NCBI GenBank assembly: GCA_902782305.1
Contig: CACZMV010000002.1
Coordinates: 1-64,000, forward strand
Direction: 5' to 3'
DNA length: 64,000 nucleotides
Source of the DNA: an uncultured Prevotellaceae bacterium
GTDB taxonomy: Bacteria; Bacteroidota; Bacteroidia; Bacteroidales; Bacteroidaceae
How positions within the stretch are numbered: position 1 is the first letter of the stretch; each line of letters starts with the position of its first letter. The notes beneath the pieces were generated by a model, which worked only from the letters and a program-made list of their open reading frames with translations, searched no databases and had not been told where the DNA came from. The position numbers and the translations under genes are program-made. Of this stretch, positions 1 to 8,284 are shown in pieces.

Positions 1-319
1 AGTCCACTGTTCTCATCATTCCGCAGTTTCCATCCAAATCCCTGATTTGCAACGATTTTTCCGCTTTTCTCCTCTTTTGTTATCCGATGGCAGGTTTTCT
101 TCAGAATAAGGGCTGGTTATTTCAGAATAACCCCCGCTTATTGACGAGCAGACGCATTTGTATATGCTCTTACGTCAGACAAATCAAAGGAGGTATATCG
201 CTTTTTGGGGTATTTATTTGGCGCTTCCATTCTTAATTCGTATCTTTGCGACAACTAATCCTACTAAATAAAGATGACTGAAAACATCCTCATATACTAA
301 AACAATTCACAACAACACT
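1..319. other. Non-coding region upstream of the GH28-GH43 gene
   Basis: No convincing gene is seen here. A short inverted repeat, GGTTATT-TCAG-AATAACC, lies at 115-132, and its second arm repeats TTCAGAATAA found at about 101-110. The promoter of the next gene (217-248) follows, with an untranslated leader of roughly 65-70 bases. The inverted repeat could be an operator or the end of an upstream transcript; the sequence does not decide. Confidence 0.5.
217..248 (+). promoter_or_regulatory. Bacteroidetes-type promoter of the GH28-GH43 gene
   Basis: TTTG at 217-220 and TATCTTTG at 241-248 are separated by 20 bp. This matches the Bacteroides consensus TTTG-N19..21-TAnnTTTG. The start codon lies 72 bp downstream. 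Confidence 0.75.
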
Positions 320-3136
320 ATGAGAAAAGCCTTACTACTCCTATTAACCTCTGCGGCCTTCAATATCCAGGCAGCCGACTACAACATCATGAAATATGGT
401 GCAGTGAACGACACTACGCAACTAAGCACATCCGCAATTCAACAGGCTATCAATGACTGCAATCGCGATGGCGGAGGAAGGGTTGTCATTCCGACGGGCA
501 GCTACAAGATTGGAACTATCATCATTAAAAGCAACGTCCATCTGCATTTCGAACATGGCGCGACGCTCTATGGCAGCACCCGACTGGAAGACTACCTTCC
601 TATGAAATCAGACTACGTGTCGTTAAGGACACAGACGAGTACGGTTCAGCTGATCTACGCCGACAAGGTGAACAATGTCGTGATTGACGGCTACGGCACA
701 ATTGACGGTCGGGGGCGTTCCTTCAAAAAGCTGTCGTGGAACGATGAAGGCATCACCCGCCCTCATCTGCTTCGTTTCATCCAAAGCCAAGACATCACCG
801 TCAAGGACATCACCTTGAAGAACAGCGGTTGTTGGATGCAGCACTATCTGGCTTGCGACCGTCTTGTCATCGATGGCATCAAGGTCTTCAACCGCAACAA
901 TTATAACAACGATGCACTCGACCTGGACGGTTGTCACGAAGTCACGGTCACCAATATGATTGCCGATTCCGACGACGATGGTATCACGCTGAAGTCCACC
1001 TCTCCCCGACTCTGCGAGAACATCAAGATTACGGATTGCGAGGTGTCCAGCCATTGCAATGCCATCAAGCTCGGCACCGAGACCAATGGTGGTTTCCGCA
1101 ACATCAATATCAGCAACATCAACGTGAAGCCAAGCACTGACCAGCGCGAGAAATTCTTCGGTCAGTGGATAGGTTCGTCGGCTATATCGCTGGAGATTGT
1201 CGATGGTGGTACGATGGAGAATGTCCACGTTTCCAACATCAACGTCGAGGGCACCGAGGCTCCCATCTTTATCCGTCTGGGCAATAGAGGCCGAGGCTAT
1301 GCATATAAGAAGAATGGTAACGACTTTGACGCACTGATACCCATCGACCATGTGGGCACCATCAACGGCATTCACCTCGACAACATACAGATACGCAATG
1401 CCGGGGCCATGGGGTGTAGCATCACCGGACTGCCGAATCATCCCGTTGAGAATGTCTGGCTTTCGCACATCAACATCCATCACAAGGGAGGTATTACCTC
1501 CGCCAACCTGTCTGCCATTGAGAAGTCTGTTCAGGACGAGAAGGAGAAAGACTATCCGGAGTCAACCATGTGGGGCAACTTGCCCGCCAAGGGGTTCTTC
1601 GTACGTCATGCCCGCAACATCCACTTCAGCGACGTAACCATTCAAACCGAGCAACCCGATATTCGTCCTGATTTTATCCAGGTGGATGCTGACTACAGCT
1701 GGGGCGACCAAGGCAATGGCACCTATACCAACCCTGTACTGAACGCTGATTTCTCCGACCCCGATGTCATCAGGGTTGGCAAGAAATACTACATGGTAGC
1801 CTCTGACTTCCATTTGATGGGTATGCAAGTACTAGAGTCTGATGACATGGTGAATTGGCAATACATCAGCCAAATCTATTCACGCATCGACGAGCCAGGA
1901 TGGGACAGCAACCAGCACTATGCGGGAGGCTCGTGGGCGCCGTCTATCCGCTATCACGATGGCCGTTTCTATGTTTACTTCTGCACCCCCGACGAAGGAC
2001 TTTACATGAGTTCTGCCAGCGATGCCCACGGACCGTGGGCACCCCTCCATTTGGTGAAACGAATAGAAAAGTGGGAAGACCCCTGCCCCTTTTGGGACGA
2101 CGACGGAAAAGCCTATCTGGGTCGCAGTCGCCATCGTGCAGGTCCTATCATCATCCATCGGATGACGCCCGACGGGCGCCAACTGCTAGACGAGGGTGTG
2201 ACCGTTTACACGGGTCCTGTAGCCGAAGGAACCAAAATCATGAAGCGCAATGGTTGGTACTATCTTATCATTCCCGAAGGTGGTGTAGGTCGAGGGTGGC
2301 AAACCGTGCTACGCTCCCGCAGCATCTACGGGCCCTACGAGCGTCGCATCACGCTAGAACAAGGAAGCACCCCGATTAACGGTCCCCATCAAGGTGCATT
2401 GGTCGACACACCCGATGGCACGTGGTGGTTTTATCATTTCCAGGAGACTCCCGTACTGGGTCGTGTCGTTCATCTCCAACCCGCCCATTGGGAGAACGAC
2501 TGGCCTTTGATGGGTGTGGACATGGATAGAAATGGCATTGGTGAACCTGTCTATTCATGGAAAAAGCCGATACCCTCCCACTCGCAGCTAAAGCTCCGCA
2601 CGGACGATGACTTCACGGAGCACCTCGGATTGCAATGGCAATGGAACCATAACCCCGACAACAAGTATTGGAGTCTGAGCGAGAAATCTGGGTGGCTGAC
2701 CATTCATGCCCAGCCTGCCGATAGTCTGAAGATGTGCAGAAACATGCTGACTCAGAAAGTCATTGGCTACAAGAGCGAATGCACCACATTGATCACCTCA
2801 AAGGACGACTGCTATGCAGGCATCTTCTGTTCAGGCAAGCAATTCTTAGGCGCAGGTCTGTCGCCCGACGGCATCTTCTTCGAATCGAAAGGCCAGCGCA
2901 CCCTTGTCCGTGAGGGGAAGTTCAAGAAGCTCTATCTCCGCATCACCTTCGATTGCATCCAGAACCAACACCAGTTCTCCTATAGCACCGACGGCAAGAA
3001 CTTCACTCACATTTTCCAGCCTTTTTCGTTGCAGTCAGGCTATTGGAAAGGCATCCGAACCGGCATCTTCTGCTATGGTAACAACGGCAAGGCGCAATTC
3101 GACTTCTTCCAACAACGGATAGAAGAGAGCAAATAG
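320..3136 (+). CDS. Secreted GH28-GH43 two-domain pectin/arabinan glycosidase
   Basis: A 938-residue protein with a signal peptide (about residues 1-18). Residues ~20-465 form a GH28 (polygalacturonase-like) right-handed beta-helix with many repeated NI/NV beta-turns. Its acidic catalytic region is NNDALDLDG (~196-204) followed by DSDDDGITLK (~216-225). Residues ~470-760 form a GH43 five-bladed propeller starting NPVLNADFSDPDV, where Asp is the likely base; Glu636 in VAEGTKI is the likely acid. The C-terminal ~170 residues look like the beta-sandwich that often follows GH43. From family knowledge, GH28 hydrolyses galacturonan and GH43 removes arabinose or xylose side chains, so the fusion would act on decorated pectin. 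Exact substrates are inferred. It has its own promoter and no SusCD pair is visible nearby. Confidence 0.88.
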   Translation: MRKALLLLLTSAAFNIQAADYNIMKYGAVNDTTQLSTSAIQQAINDCNRDGGGRVVIPTGSYKIGTIIIKSNVHLHFEHGATLYGSTRLEDYLPMKSDYVSLRTQTSTVQLIYADKVNNVVIDGYGTIDGRGRSFKKLSWNDEGITRPHLLRFIQSQDITVKDITLKNSGCWMQHYLACDRLVIDGIKVFNRNNYNNDALDLDGCHEVTVTNMIADSDDDGITLKSTSPRLCENIKITDCEVSSHCNAIKLGTETNGGFRNINISNINVKPSTDQREKFFGQWIGSSAISLEIVDGGTMENVHVSNINVEGTEAPIFIRLGNRGRGYAYKKNGNDFDALIPIDHVGTINGIHLDNIQIRNAGAMGCSITGLPNHPVENVWLSHINIHHKGGITSANLSAIEKSVQDEKEKDYPESTMWGNLPAKGFFVRHARNIHFSDVTIQTEQPDIRPDFIQVDADYSWGDQGNGTYTNPVLNADFSDPDVIRVGKKYYMVASDFHLMGMQVLESDDMVNWQYISQIYSRIDEPGWDSNQHYAGGSWAPSIRYHDGRFYVYFCTPDEGLYMSSASDAHGPWAPLHLVKRIEKWEDPCPFWDDDGKAYLGRSRHRAGPIIIHRMTPDGRQLLDEGVTVYTGPVAEGTKIMKRNGWYYLIIPEGGVGRGWQTVLRSRSIYGPYERRITLEQGSTPINGPHQGALVDTPDGTWWFYHFQETPVLGRVVHLQPAHWENDWPLMGVDMDRNGIGEPVYSWKKPIPSHSQLKLRTDDDFTEHLGLQWQWNHNPDNKYWSLSEKSGWLTIHAQPADSLKMCRNMLTQKVIGYKSECTTLITSKDDCYAGIFCSGKQFLGAGLSPDGIFFESKGQRTLVREGKFKKLYLRITFDCIQNQHQFSYSTDGKNFTHIFQPFSLQSGYWKGIRTGIFCYGNNGKAQFDFFQQRIEESK

Positions 3137-3176
3137 AAGGCAATAAAACGACCTGATGGTTCGTTATTATATACGT

Positions 3177-5180
3177 ATGCGAAAGAACTTATACCTGATC
3201 ATGATTGGCGTGGTGTCCATGTTCCTAATGGGATGTGGAGCAGACCAGGCTTTGAAGAAGGGCGATAAGTTTTATGCAATGGGCGAATACTTCGATGCGG
3301 CTAACCAATATAAGAAGGCGTATTCGCAGACACCAGCCAAGGAGCGACAGCAGAGAGGACAAAGGGCGCTGAAGATGGCGGAGTGCTACAGGCGCATCAA
3401 CTATACACAGAAAGCAATAGCTGCGTATAACAATGCGATACGCTATAAGCAGACGGACTCGATGACGTATCTGTATCTGGCTCAGCAACTGATGAAAAAC
3501 GCGCAGTATAAGGAGGCGGAGAAGCAATTCCAAACGGCGCTGGACTCGATGGGTAACAACGCATCCATGGAGTTACGGACGTTGGCAACGACGGGATTGC
3601 ACTCTGCACAGAAGGCGCCTAGATGGAAGAAGGAGGGAAGCGACTATACCATTAAGCGCGAGAACTTGTTTAATTCGCGAAGAGCTGACTACTCGCCCGT
3701 ATTGGGGGGTGAGGACAACGACAGATTGTTCTTTACCTCGACGCGCAATCAGGCGAAGGGCGATGAGTTGAGTGGTATCACAGGAACTAAGAATGCTGAT
3801 ATCTTCTATTCACAAAAGGACGATAAGGGGAAATGGCAACGCCCAGAGGTGATAGACACGGAACTGAACACTGACTGGGACGAGGGTGCTTGTTGCTTGT
3901 CGCCAGACGGACGAACGATGTATCTGACGCAGTGTAAGACGGACCCTGACTATCCAAGGTTTGCCACCATCGTGACGAGTCAGCGTTCGGATGCGGCATG
4001 GAGCAAGGCGACGGAACTGAAAATGACGAACGACACGCTGTCGACATTTGCCCACCCTGCCGTTTCGCCCGACGGACAGTGGCTCTACTTTGTGAGTGAT
4101 ATGCCGGGGGGAATGGGTGGCTATGACATCTGGCGCGTAAGACTGACCACCAGTGGTGTAGGAGGCGTGGAGAACGTGGGGGCGCCCATCAACACAGCAG
4201 GCGACGAGAAATTTCCGACCTTCAGACCGAATGGCGACCTGTACTTCTCGAGTGACGGACATGAGGGAATGGGAGGACTGGACATATACATTGCCAAACC
4301 GAACAGTAACGGATGGCGCATTGAGCATCCTGGATTCCCGCTGAACTCGCAGGGTGACGACTTCGGCATGACATTCGAGGGTATGAAAAACCAGGGTTTC
4401 TTCTCGAGCAATCGCGGTGATGGCAAGGGATGGGACCATATCTATTCGTTCTACAACCCGGAGATTATACAAACGGTGAAGGGATGGGTGTATGAACAGG
4501 ATGGCTATGAGTTGACCCAGGCGGTGGTTTACATGGTGGGCAACGATGGCACAAACATGAAGTTGAGTGTGAAAGGAGACGGTTCGTTTACACAGGAAAT
4601 AAAAGCTGGCGTAGACTATGTGCTGTTGGGCACGTGCAAGGGTTTTCTGAACCATCAGGAGCACATCAAGGTGGGACCCGTGAAGAAGTCGGAAGAATAT
4701 GTGTTGCAATTCCCACTGGCCTCGATTACGGCCCCTGTGCTGATAGACAACATCTTCTATGATTTCGACAAGGCCACCCTGCGCCCAGAGTCGGCATCGG
4801 CACTGGATGAATTGGTGGTGCTACTGAAAGAGAATCCTAACGTGACCATCGAACTGTCGGCCCATACGGACTACAAGGGTTCGGCAGAGTATAACAAGCG
4901 ACTGAGTCAGCGAAGGGCTGAATCGGTGGTGAAATACCTGACTGAGCATGGTATTGAGAACGAGCGACTGACCCCTGTGGGCTATGGCAAGGAGATGCCC
5001 AAAATGATACGTAAGAAAGTGGCTGAGCGTTATCCGTTCCTGAAAGAAAACGACGTCCTGACGGAGGAATACGTCAAGACGTTGAAAGACGACGAACAGG
5101 AACAGTGTAACCAACTGAACCGTCGTACGGAGTTCCGTGTGTTGCGCACTACTTACGGACTGTTTCCGACGAAGAAATAA
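3177..5180 (+). CDS. porE: PorE-like OmpA-family lipoprotein (type IX secretion)
   Basis: A lipoprotein with lipobox LMGC (Cys20 when started at 3177; an upstream ATG at 3156 would bury the signal peptide). Domain order is TPR-like helices (~25-145), a PD40/WD40-like propeller (~180-430; motifs such as SPDGRTMYL and GGYDIWRV), a carboxypeptidase-regulatory-like beta-sandwich (~440-520) and a C-terminal OmpA peptidoglycan-binding domain (DNIFYDFDKATLRPES onward). This order is that of Porphyromonas gingivalis PorE, which anchors the type IX secretion machine to peptidoglycan. Related OmpA proteins without a T9SS role are the main alternative. It follows the GH gene by 40 bp, with no terminator seen. 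Its 3' end overlaps the opposing small membrane gene by 32 bp. Confidence 0.8.
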   Translation: MRKNLYLIMIGVVSMFLMGCGADQALKKGDKFYAMGEYFDAANQYKKAYSQTPAKERQQRGQRALKMAECYRRINYTQKAIAAYNNAIRYKQTDSMTYLYLAQQLMKNAQYKEAEKQFQTALDSMGNNASMELRTLATTGLHSAQKAPRWKKEGSDYTIKRENLFNSRRADYSPVLGGEDNDRLFFTSTRNQAKGDELSGITGTKNADIFYSQKDDKGKWQRPEVIDTELNTDWDEGACCLSPDGRTMYLTQCKTDPDYPRFATIVTSQRSDAAWSKATELKMTNDTLSTFAHPAVSPDGQWLYFVSDMPGGMGGYDIWRVRLTTSGVGGVENVGAPINTAGDEKFPTFRPNGDLYFSSDGHEGMGGLDIYIAKPNSNGWRIEHPGFPLNSQGDDFGMTFEGMKNQGFFSSNRGDGKGWDHIYSFYNPEIIQTVKGWVYEQDGYELTQAVVYMVGNDGTNMKLSVKGDGSFTQEIKAGVDYVLLGTCKGFLNHQEHIKVGPVKKSEEYVLQFPLASITAPVLIDNIFYDFDKATLRPESASALDELVVLLKENPNVTIELSAHTDYKGSAEYNKRLSQRRAESVVKYLTEHGIENERLTPVGYGKEMPKMIRKKVAERYPFLKENDVLTEEYVKTLKDDEQEQCNQLNRRTEFRVLRTTYGLFPTKK

Positions 5181-5523
5181 CCTCGCTGGCTCCTGCTATC
5201 AGCAGACCTACGAAGATGGTGACCAGCATGAACAGGCATCCACTGAAAGGCTCAGTGGGCAGGGTGCGCAATAACACCTCAAGCTGTACTGTCAGCAATT
5301 CCCATCCGTGCAAAGCACTGAACAACAGGAAAGCCACCAGAATGCAGAAGGCTGTCCATAGGCGTGTGAAGATTTGAACTTTGAGTTTTGAGCTTTGAGT
5401 TTGCTGATTAGCTTCCAAGCATTGCATCACGCGCTCGGTAAACCCGTTGTCCTCTATCTTTTGCTGCGCTGCTTCACTGAAAAACTGACGCAACAGCAGG
5501 TCGTTATCTTCTGTCATATCCAT
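5149..5523 (-). CDS. Small membrane protein downstream of ECF sigma factor
   Basis: A 124-residue protein with an acidic N-terminal soluble part and two hydrophobic segments (~51-70 and ~92-112). Its start overlaps the end of the sigma factor gene by 20 bp, so the two are probably translationally coupled. The arrangement (short cytoplasmic part, membrane segments, directly after an ECF sigma gene) suggests an anti-sigma or sigma-modulating role, which is inference. It resembles the Bacteroidales DUF5056-type proteins as I recall them. Residues ~43-51 (QSSKLKVQI) are encoded by four heptamers of the TTTGAGT family. Confidence 0.7.
   Translation of the reverse strand: MDMTEDNDLLLRQFFSEAAQQKIEDNGFTERVMQCLEANQQTQSSKLKVQIFTRLWTAFCILVAFLLFSALHGWELLTVQLEVLLRTLPTEPFSGCLFMLVTIFVGLLIAGASEVISSSETVRK
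5373..5400. repeat. Four tandem heptamers, TTTGAGT family
   Basis: TTTGAAC, TTTGAGT, TTTGAGC and TTTGAGT occur in exact 7-bp register inside the small membrane gene. The coding strand reads the stop-free complement (ACTCAAA). Confidence 0.85.
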
Positions 5524-6055
5524 TGTTTTTTAAATAGGTTGCCATTTTATCCTTGCCTCGTGAGAGGTGCGATTTCACTGTTCCTTCCTTGATACCCGTT
5601 ATCTCCACTATCTTCTGAATGTCGTAACCATCAATCAGTTGGAGCGTGATGCACGTGCGTTCGTCAGGTTTCAACAAGGCCAATGCTGCGTAGAGGTCCA
5701 TTTTAAATGAGGAATGAGAAGTGAGAAGTGAAGAATGGTCGTTTATCATTTCTTCATTTACATCTCTCATTTCTAATTTTTCATTTTTCATTTTCCTGCA
5801 ATGGTCATAGAACACATTATAGGCTATGCGCATGAGCCATGTCTGGAACGATGACAGCGACTTGAACTGTCCAATGTTCAGGTATGCTTTTAGAAACGTG
5901 TCCTGTGCCAAGTCGTCGCTCAACTGCTCGTCTCCCAGCGTCTGATTCAGGAAGAATCGACGTACAGGTGACTGGTATCGGCGCACGAGCTCGTCGAAAG
6001 CCCGTTTGTTGCCTAATACCGCCACCTGCGCAACAAGAGAGAGATCAGATGTCAT
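5504..6055 (-). CDS. ECF-type RNA polymerase sigma factor with a repeat-encoded linker
   Basis: A 183-residue sigma-70 family protein. Region 2 (DLAQDTFLKAYLNI; QTWLMRIAYNVFYDHCR) spans about residues 20-88. Region 4, with the helix-turn-helix DIQKIVEITGIKEGTVKSHL, spans ~125-175. Between them, residues ~88-120 (starting KMKNEKLEMRD and ending HSSFKM) are encoded entirely by a composite heptamer element, which makes the linker longer and low in complexity. Upstream on the same strand lie PspC and DUF6249-like membrane proteins; downstream is a likely modulator. The target regulon cannot be read from the sequence. Confidence 0.9.
   Translation of the reverse strand: MTSDLSLVAQVAVLGNKRAFDELVRRYQSPVRRFFLNQTLGDEQLSDDLAQDTFLKAYLNIGQFKSLSSFQTWLMRIAYNVFYDHCRKMKNEKLEMRDVNEEMINDHSSLLTSHSSFKMDLYAALALLKPDERTCITLQLIDGYDIQKIVEITGIKEGTVKSHLSRGKDKMATYLKNNGYDRR
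5705..5794. repeat. Composite heptamer element, AATGAGA family, with complementary arms
   Basis: The left arm is AAATGAG, GAATGAG, AAGTGAG, AAGTGAA. A unique centre follows. The right arm carries the complementary type TCATTTC, TAATTTT, TCATTTT, TCATTTT. The whole element is translated in frame in the sigma factor gene and has the same architecture as the copy at 7947-8061. Confidence 0.8.
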
Positions 6056-6086
6056 TTACTATTTGACAATTTGGAGATTAGACGAA

Positions 6087-6287
6087 TTATAATTGTTCCA
6101 ATCCGTTCTTTTCAGGCATCACGATCCAGGCCACGATGTAGAAGAGCACTCCTGAGAAGCATGTTGCCAAAGTCAGGAAAGCATAGCCCAAGCGTACAGC
6201 TACAGGGTCGAAGTCCAGATATTCAGCAATGCCAGCACATACGCCAGCAATGACGCGATCGTTTGAACGTTGCAATTTCTTAGTCAT
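6087..6287 (-). CDS. PspC-domain membrane protein
   Basis: A 66-residue protein that is almost entirely a PspC domain: a basic N-terminus (TKKLQRSNDRVIAGVCAGIA), the typical DPVAVRLGYAFL segment, then one hydrophobic helix ending VAWIVMPE. In enterobacteria PspC belongs to the phage-shock membrane-stress response. In Bacteroidales, stand-alone PspC proteins are common and poorly characterised. It lies 26 bp downstream of the DUF6249-like gene and 31 bp upstream of the sigma factor gene, so the four genes are probably one transcript concerned with envelope stress (inference). Confidence 0.85.
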   Translation of the reverse strand: MTKKLQRSNDRVIAGVCAGIAEYLDFDPVAVRLGYAFLTLATCFSGVLFYIVAWIVMPEKNGLEQL

Positions 6288-6313
6288 AGTCGTATTAATA
6301 TTAGTTGTAATTA

Positions 6314-6919
6314 TTATTTTCTTTCAGCTATCTTGCCAGCTACTATCTTACCCAGTCCGATGCAGAACACGAGGGCACCAATGCCGAAACCAACCTCGCC
6401 AGCCGTCAAGCCCAGGAACACCATCAGTCCGACACCTACAAAGCACTGACGCAAGCCTTTCTGATACTCGTCAGACACCGTATTTTTATCCTCCAGCAGT
6501 TGCTCGGGGATGGGCTGTCCTTGCTGCATGGCCATCTCAGCGAGACGCATCTTGTCTTTGCGGTTCTTGTTAATGAAATAGAAGATGGCTACGATAATCA
6601 CAAAGGGAGCCAGAACAAACAGGATGAGCAATACGCCCAGTACCACGAAGGCACCCAAGAAATCCTTCGAATCCATTGTGTCGATGAAGTGCGATATCTT
6701 GCGCTCTACAATGTCGTCCTCGTCATCATCCCAATCGTTATAGTTATTCACAGCTGTATCCACAGAAGTCGTATCAGAGAACACATCGATGCCTCCTTTA
6801 CTTGTCGAATCTACCAGTTCCTCCTGCTCACGTGGTGTGTGGCGGTGCTTCTGGCTCGCTGCCTGAACACCCATTGAAAGGGTCAGGAGCATCATCATTG
6901 CAATTAATGTCTTCTTCAT
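6314..6919 (-). CDS. DUF6249-like membrane protein
   Basis: A 201-residue protein with a signal peptide (~1-20, ending VQAAS), an acidic low-complexity stretch (YNDWDDDEDD) and then three hydrophobic segments (~90-112, ~155-170, ~175-190) separated by a basic cytoplasmic loop. It matches the general plan of Bacteroidales DUF6249 proteins, whose function is unknown. It is probably the first gene of the operon running through PspC, the sigma factor and its partner. A TACTTTTG -7 box lies 65 bp upstream on this strand. Confidence 0.75.
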   Translation of the reverse strand: MKKTLIAMMMLLTLSMGVQAASQKHRHTPREQEELVDSTSKGGIDVFSDTTSVDTAVNNYNDWDDDEDDIVERKISHFIDTMDSKDFLGAFVVLGVLLILFVLAPFVIIVAIFYFINKNRKDKMRLAEMAMQQGQPIPEQLLEDKNTVSDEYQKGLRQCFVGVGLMVFLGLTAGEVGFGIGALVFCIGLGKIVAGKIAERK

Positions 6920-6980
6920 ATTCGTATGCCTTGTTTTTTTGTTTTCTTTTACCCGTTAGACGCAATTAACGCTCAATTAG

Positions 6981-7011
6981 TTGCAAAAGTACGAAAAAAA
7001 ATGTAATTTTG
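6981..7011 (+). promoter_or_regulatory. Promoter of rsmF-thyA-folA
   Basis: TTGC at 6981-6984 and TAATTTTG at 7004-7011 are spaced 19 bp apart. The ATG at 7013 would lie at or before the transcription start. The ATG at 7019 is 7 bp after the -7 box, implying a leaderless or nearly leaderless message. Confidence 0.6.
6984..6991 (-). promoter_or_regulatory. -7 box for the DUF6249/PspC/sigma operon
   Basis: CAAAAGTA on the plus strand reads TACTTTTG on the minus strand, a match to TAnnTTTG. It lies between the -33 and -7 elements of the opposing rsmF promoter, so the two promoters overlap. No clear -33 is seen. Confidence 0.5.
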
Positions 7012-7018
7012 CATGCTG

Positions 7019-8284
7019 ATGGCACAATTACCTGCAGAATTTACCGAATATACGCGCCAACTGATGGGCGAGGAGCGCTTCGAGCGATACTTACTATCGT
7101 TTGAAGAGCCTGCTCCTGTCAGCATCCGTCTGAACCCGAAGAAGAGGTCAGAGGTCAGAGGTCAGAGGTTAGAGGTGATTGACGGCGAGCGGGTGCCCTG
7201 GTGTCGAGAAGGCTATTACTTGAAGCAGCGCCCCAATTTCACCTTCGACCCGCTGTTCCACGCTGGTTGCTATTATGTGCAGGAAGCTTCCTCGATGTTC
7301 CTTGACGAGGTATTGAGGCAAATGCATAACGCATACGTCAACTATCAGCCATCAGCCATCAGACCTCTTACGGCCCTCGACCTCTGTGCCGCTCCTGGTG
7401 GAAAATCCACCCTACTCCGCTCAGCCCTTCCAGCGGATTGTGTACTCTATTCCAACGAGCCCATTCGCACCCGTGCCAGCATCCTCCTGGAGAATGTGAC
7501 AAAGTGGGGCTACGAGAATCACATTGTCACCAACTGCTATCCGCGCGACTATCGCCAGGCGAAGATGAAGTTCGACCTCATTCTGTGTGACGTGCCCTGT
7601 TCGGGCGAAGGGATGTTCCGCAAGGACGAGGCCACCATCCGCGAGTGGAGTCCCCAGCAGGTGGAGAAGTGCTGGCAACTGCAACGAGAGATTGTGAGCG
7701 ATGCATGGGCCTGCCTGAATGACGGAGGCATCATGATATATAGTACCTGTACCTTTAATACGAAGGAGAACGAGGAGAACATCCGCTGGATGCTTCAGGA
7801 GTTTGACTGCAAGGTATTGCCTATCGAGACAAAGCCTGAATGGAACATCACGGGTTCACTGCTTGAGGGATTCACAGAGCCCGTCTATCGCTTCATCCCA
7901 GGCATCACTCGTGGCGAAGGACTTTTCGTTTGCGTAATACGCAAACAAATGAGAAATGAGAAATTAGAAATGAGAAATGACGCTCCGCGTTCCTCAGCTA
8001 AGAACATTTCTTCATTGAATCATTTACATTCCTCATTCCTCATTCCTCATTCCTCATTTAAAATTGAACTATCGTACCAAGAGGCCCTGAAGTTCCTGCG
8101 GGGTGAGACGCTGACATTCCCCTCTGACACGCCACGGGGCATCGTGGAAGTCTGCTTCGAGGGACATCCCTTGGGCACCATGAAGAATATCGGGACAAGG
8201 GCCAACAACCTGTACCCCAAAGAATGGAGAATCAAAACGACACATATACCCAACGATTATGAAACAATACTTAGACATACTTAA
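7019..8284 (+). CDS. rsmF: RsmF/NOL1-NOP2-Sun family RNA m5C methyltransferase
   Basis: A SAM-dependent methyltransferase of the NOL1/NOP2/Sun family. It has an N-terminal RNA-binding part (~1-95), motif [12 protein letters not shown] (~120), the catalytic-loop motif [10 protein letters not shown] and the TC cysteine of [15 protein letters not shown]-terminal PUA-like domain ([18 protein letters not shown]) completes it. It probably modifies 16S rRNA. The start at 7019 is chosen because the promoter overlaps the alternative ATG at 7013. The gene carries three separate heptamer arrays in frame (7143-7177, 7344-7364, 7947-8061); the last forms a ~38-residue linker between catalytic and PUA domains. 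It overlaps thyA by 26 bp. Confidence 0.9.
   Translation: MAQLPAEFTEYTRQLMGEERFERYLLSFEEPAPVSIRLNPKKRSEVRGQRLEVIDGERVPWCREGYYLKQRPNFTFDPLFHAGCYYVQEASSMFLDEVLRQMHNAYVNYQPSAIRPLTALDLCAAPGGKSTLLRSALPADCVLYSNEPIRTRASILLENVTKWGYENHIVTNCYPRDYRQAKMKFDLILCDVPCSGEGMFRKDEATIREWSPQQVEKCWQLQREIVSDAWACLNDGGIMIYSTCTFNTKENEENIRWMLQEFDCKVLPIETKPEWNITGSLLEGFTEPVYRFIPGITRGEGLFVCVIRKQMRNEKLEMRNDAPRSSAKNISSLNHLHSSFLIPHSSFKIELSYQEALKFLRGETLTFPSDTPRGIVEVCFEGHPLGTMKNIGTRANNLYPKEWRIKTTHIPNDYETILRHT
7143..7177. repeat. Five tandem heptamers, AGAGGTC family, in rsmF
   Basis: AGAGGTC occurs three times, followed by AGAGGTT and AGAGGTG, 35 bp with no break in register. Translated as part of [11 protein letters not shown]. 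The T in the fourth unit belongs to a TTA codon in the reading frame used. Confidence 0.9.
7344..7364. repeat. Three tandem heptamers, ATCAGCC family, in rsmF
   Basis: ATCAGCC, ATCAGCC, ATCAGAC: 21 bp in 7-bp register, read as QPSAIRP in the methyltransferase. Confidence 0.7.
7947..8061. repeat. Composite heptamer element with complementary arms in rsmF
   Basis: The left arm is AAATGAG, AAATGAG, AAATTAG, AAATGAG, AAATGAC (7947-7981). The centre is unique. The right arm is four exact CATTCCT units plus CATTTAA (8027-8061). The arms are mutually complementary in type, so the RNA can fold into a long imperfect hairpin. Immediately upstream, 7928-7946 is a perfect 8-bp hairpin (GTTTGCGT-AAT-ACGCAAAC). 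All of it is translated in frame. Confidence 0.9.

Noticed and set aside
623-1483. Minus-strand ORF of 286 codons opposite the GH28 domain
   Set aside because: It lies wholly antisense to a gene with clear domains, has no recognisable motif, and has a composition typical of the mirror of biased codons.
5705-5794. Frameshift or pseudogene in the sigma factor caused by the repeat
   Set aside because: Regions 2 and 4 are in one continuous frame and both are intact.
7947-8061. CRISPR-like array
   Set aside because: Units are 7 bp without spacers, lie inside a gene, and no cas gene is in the window.
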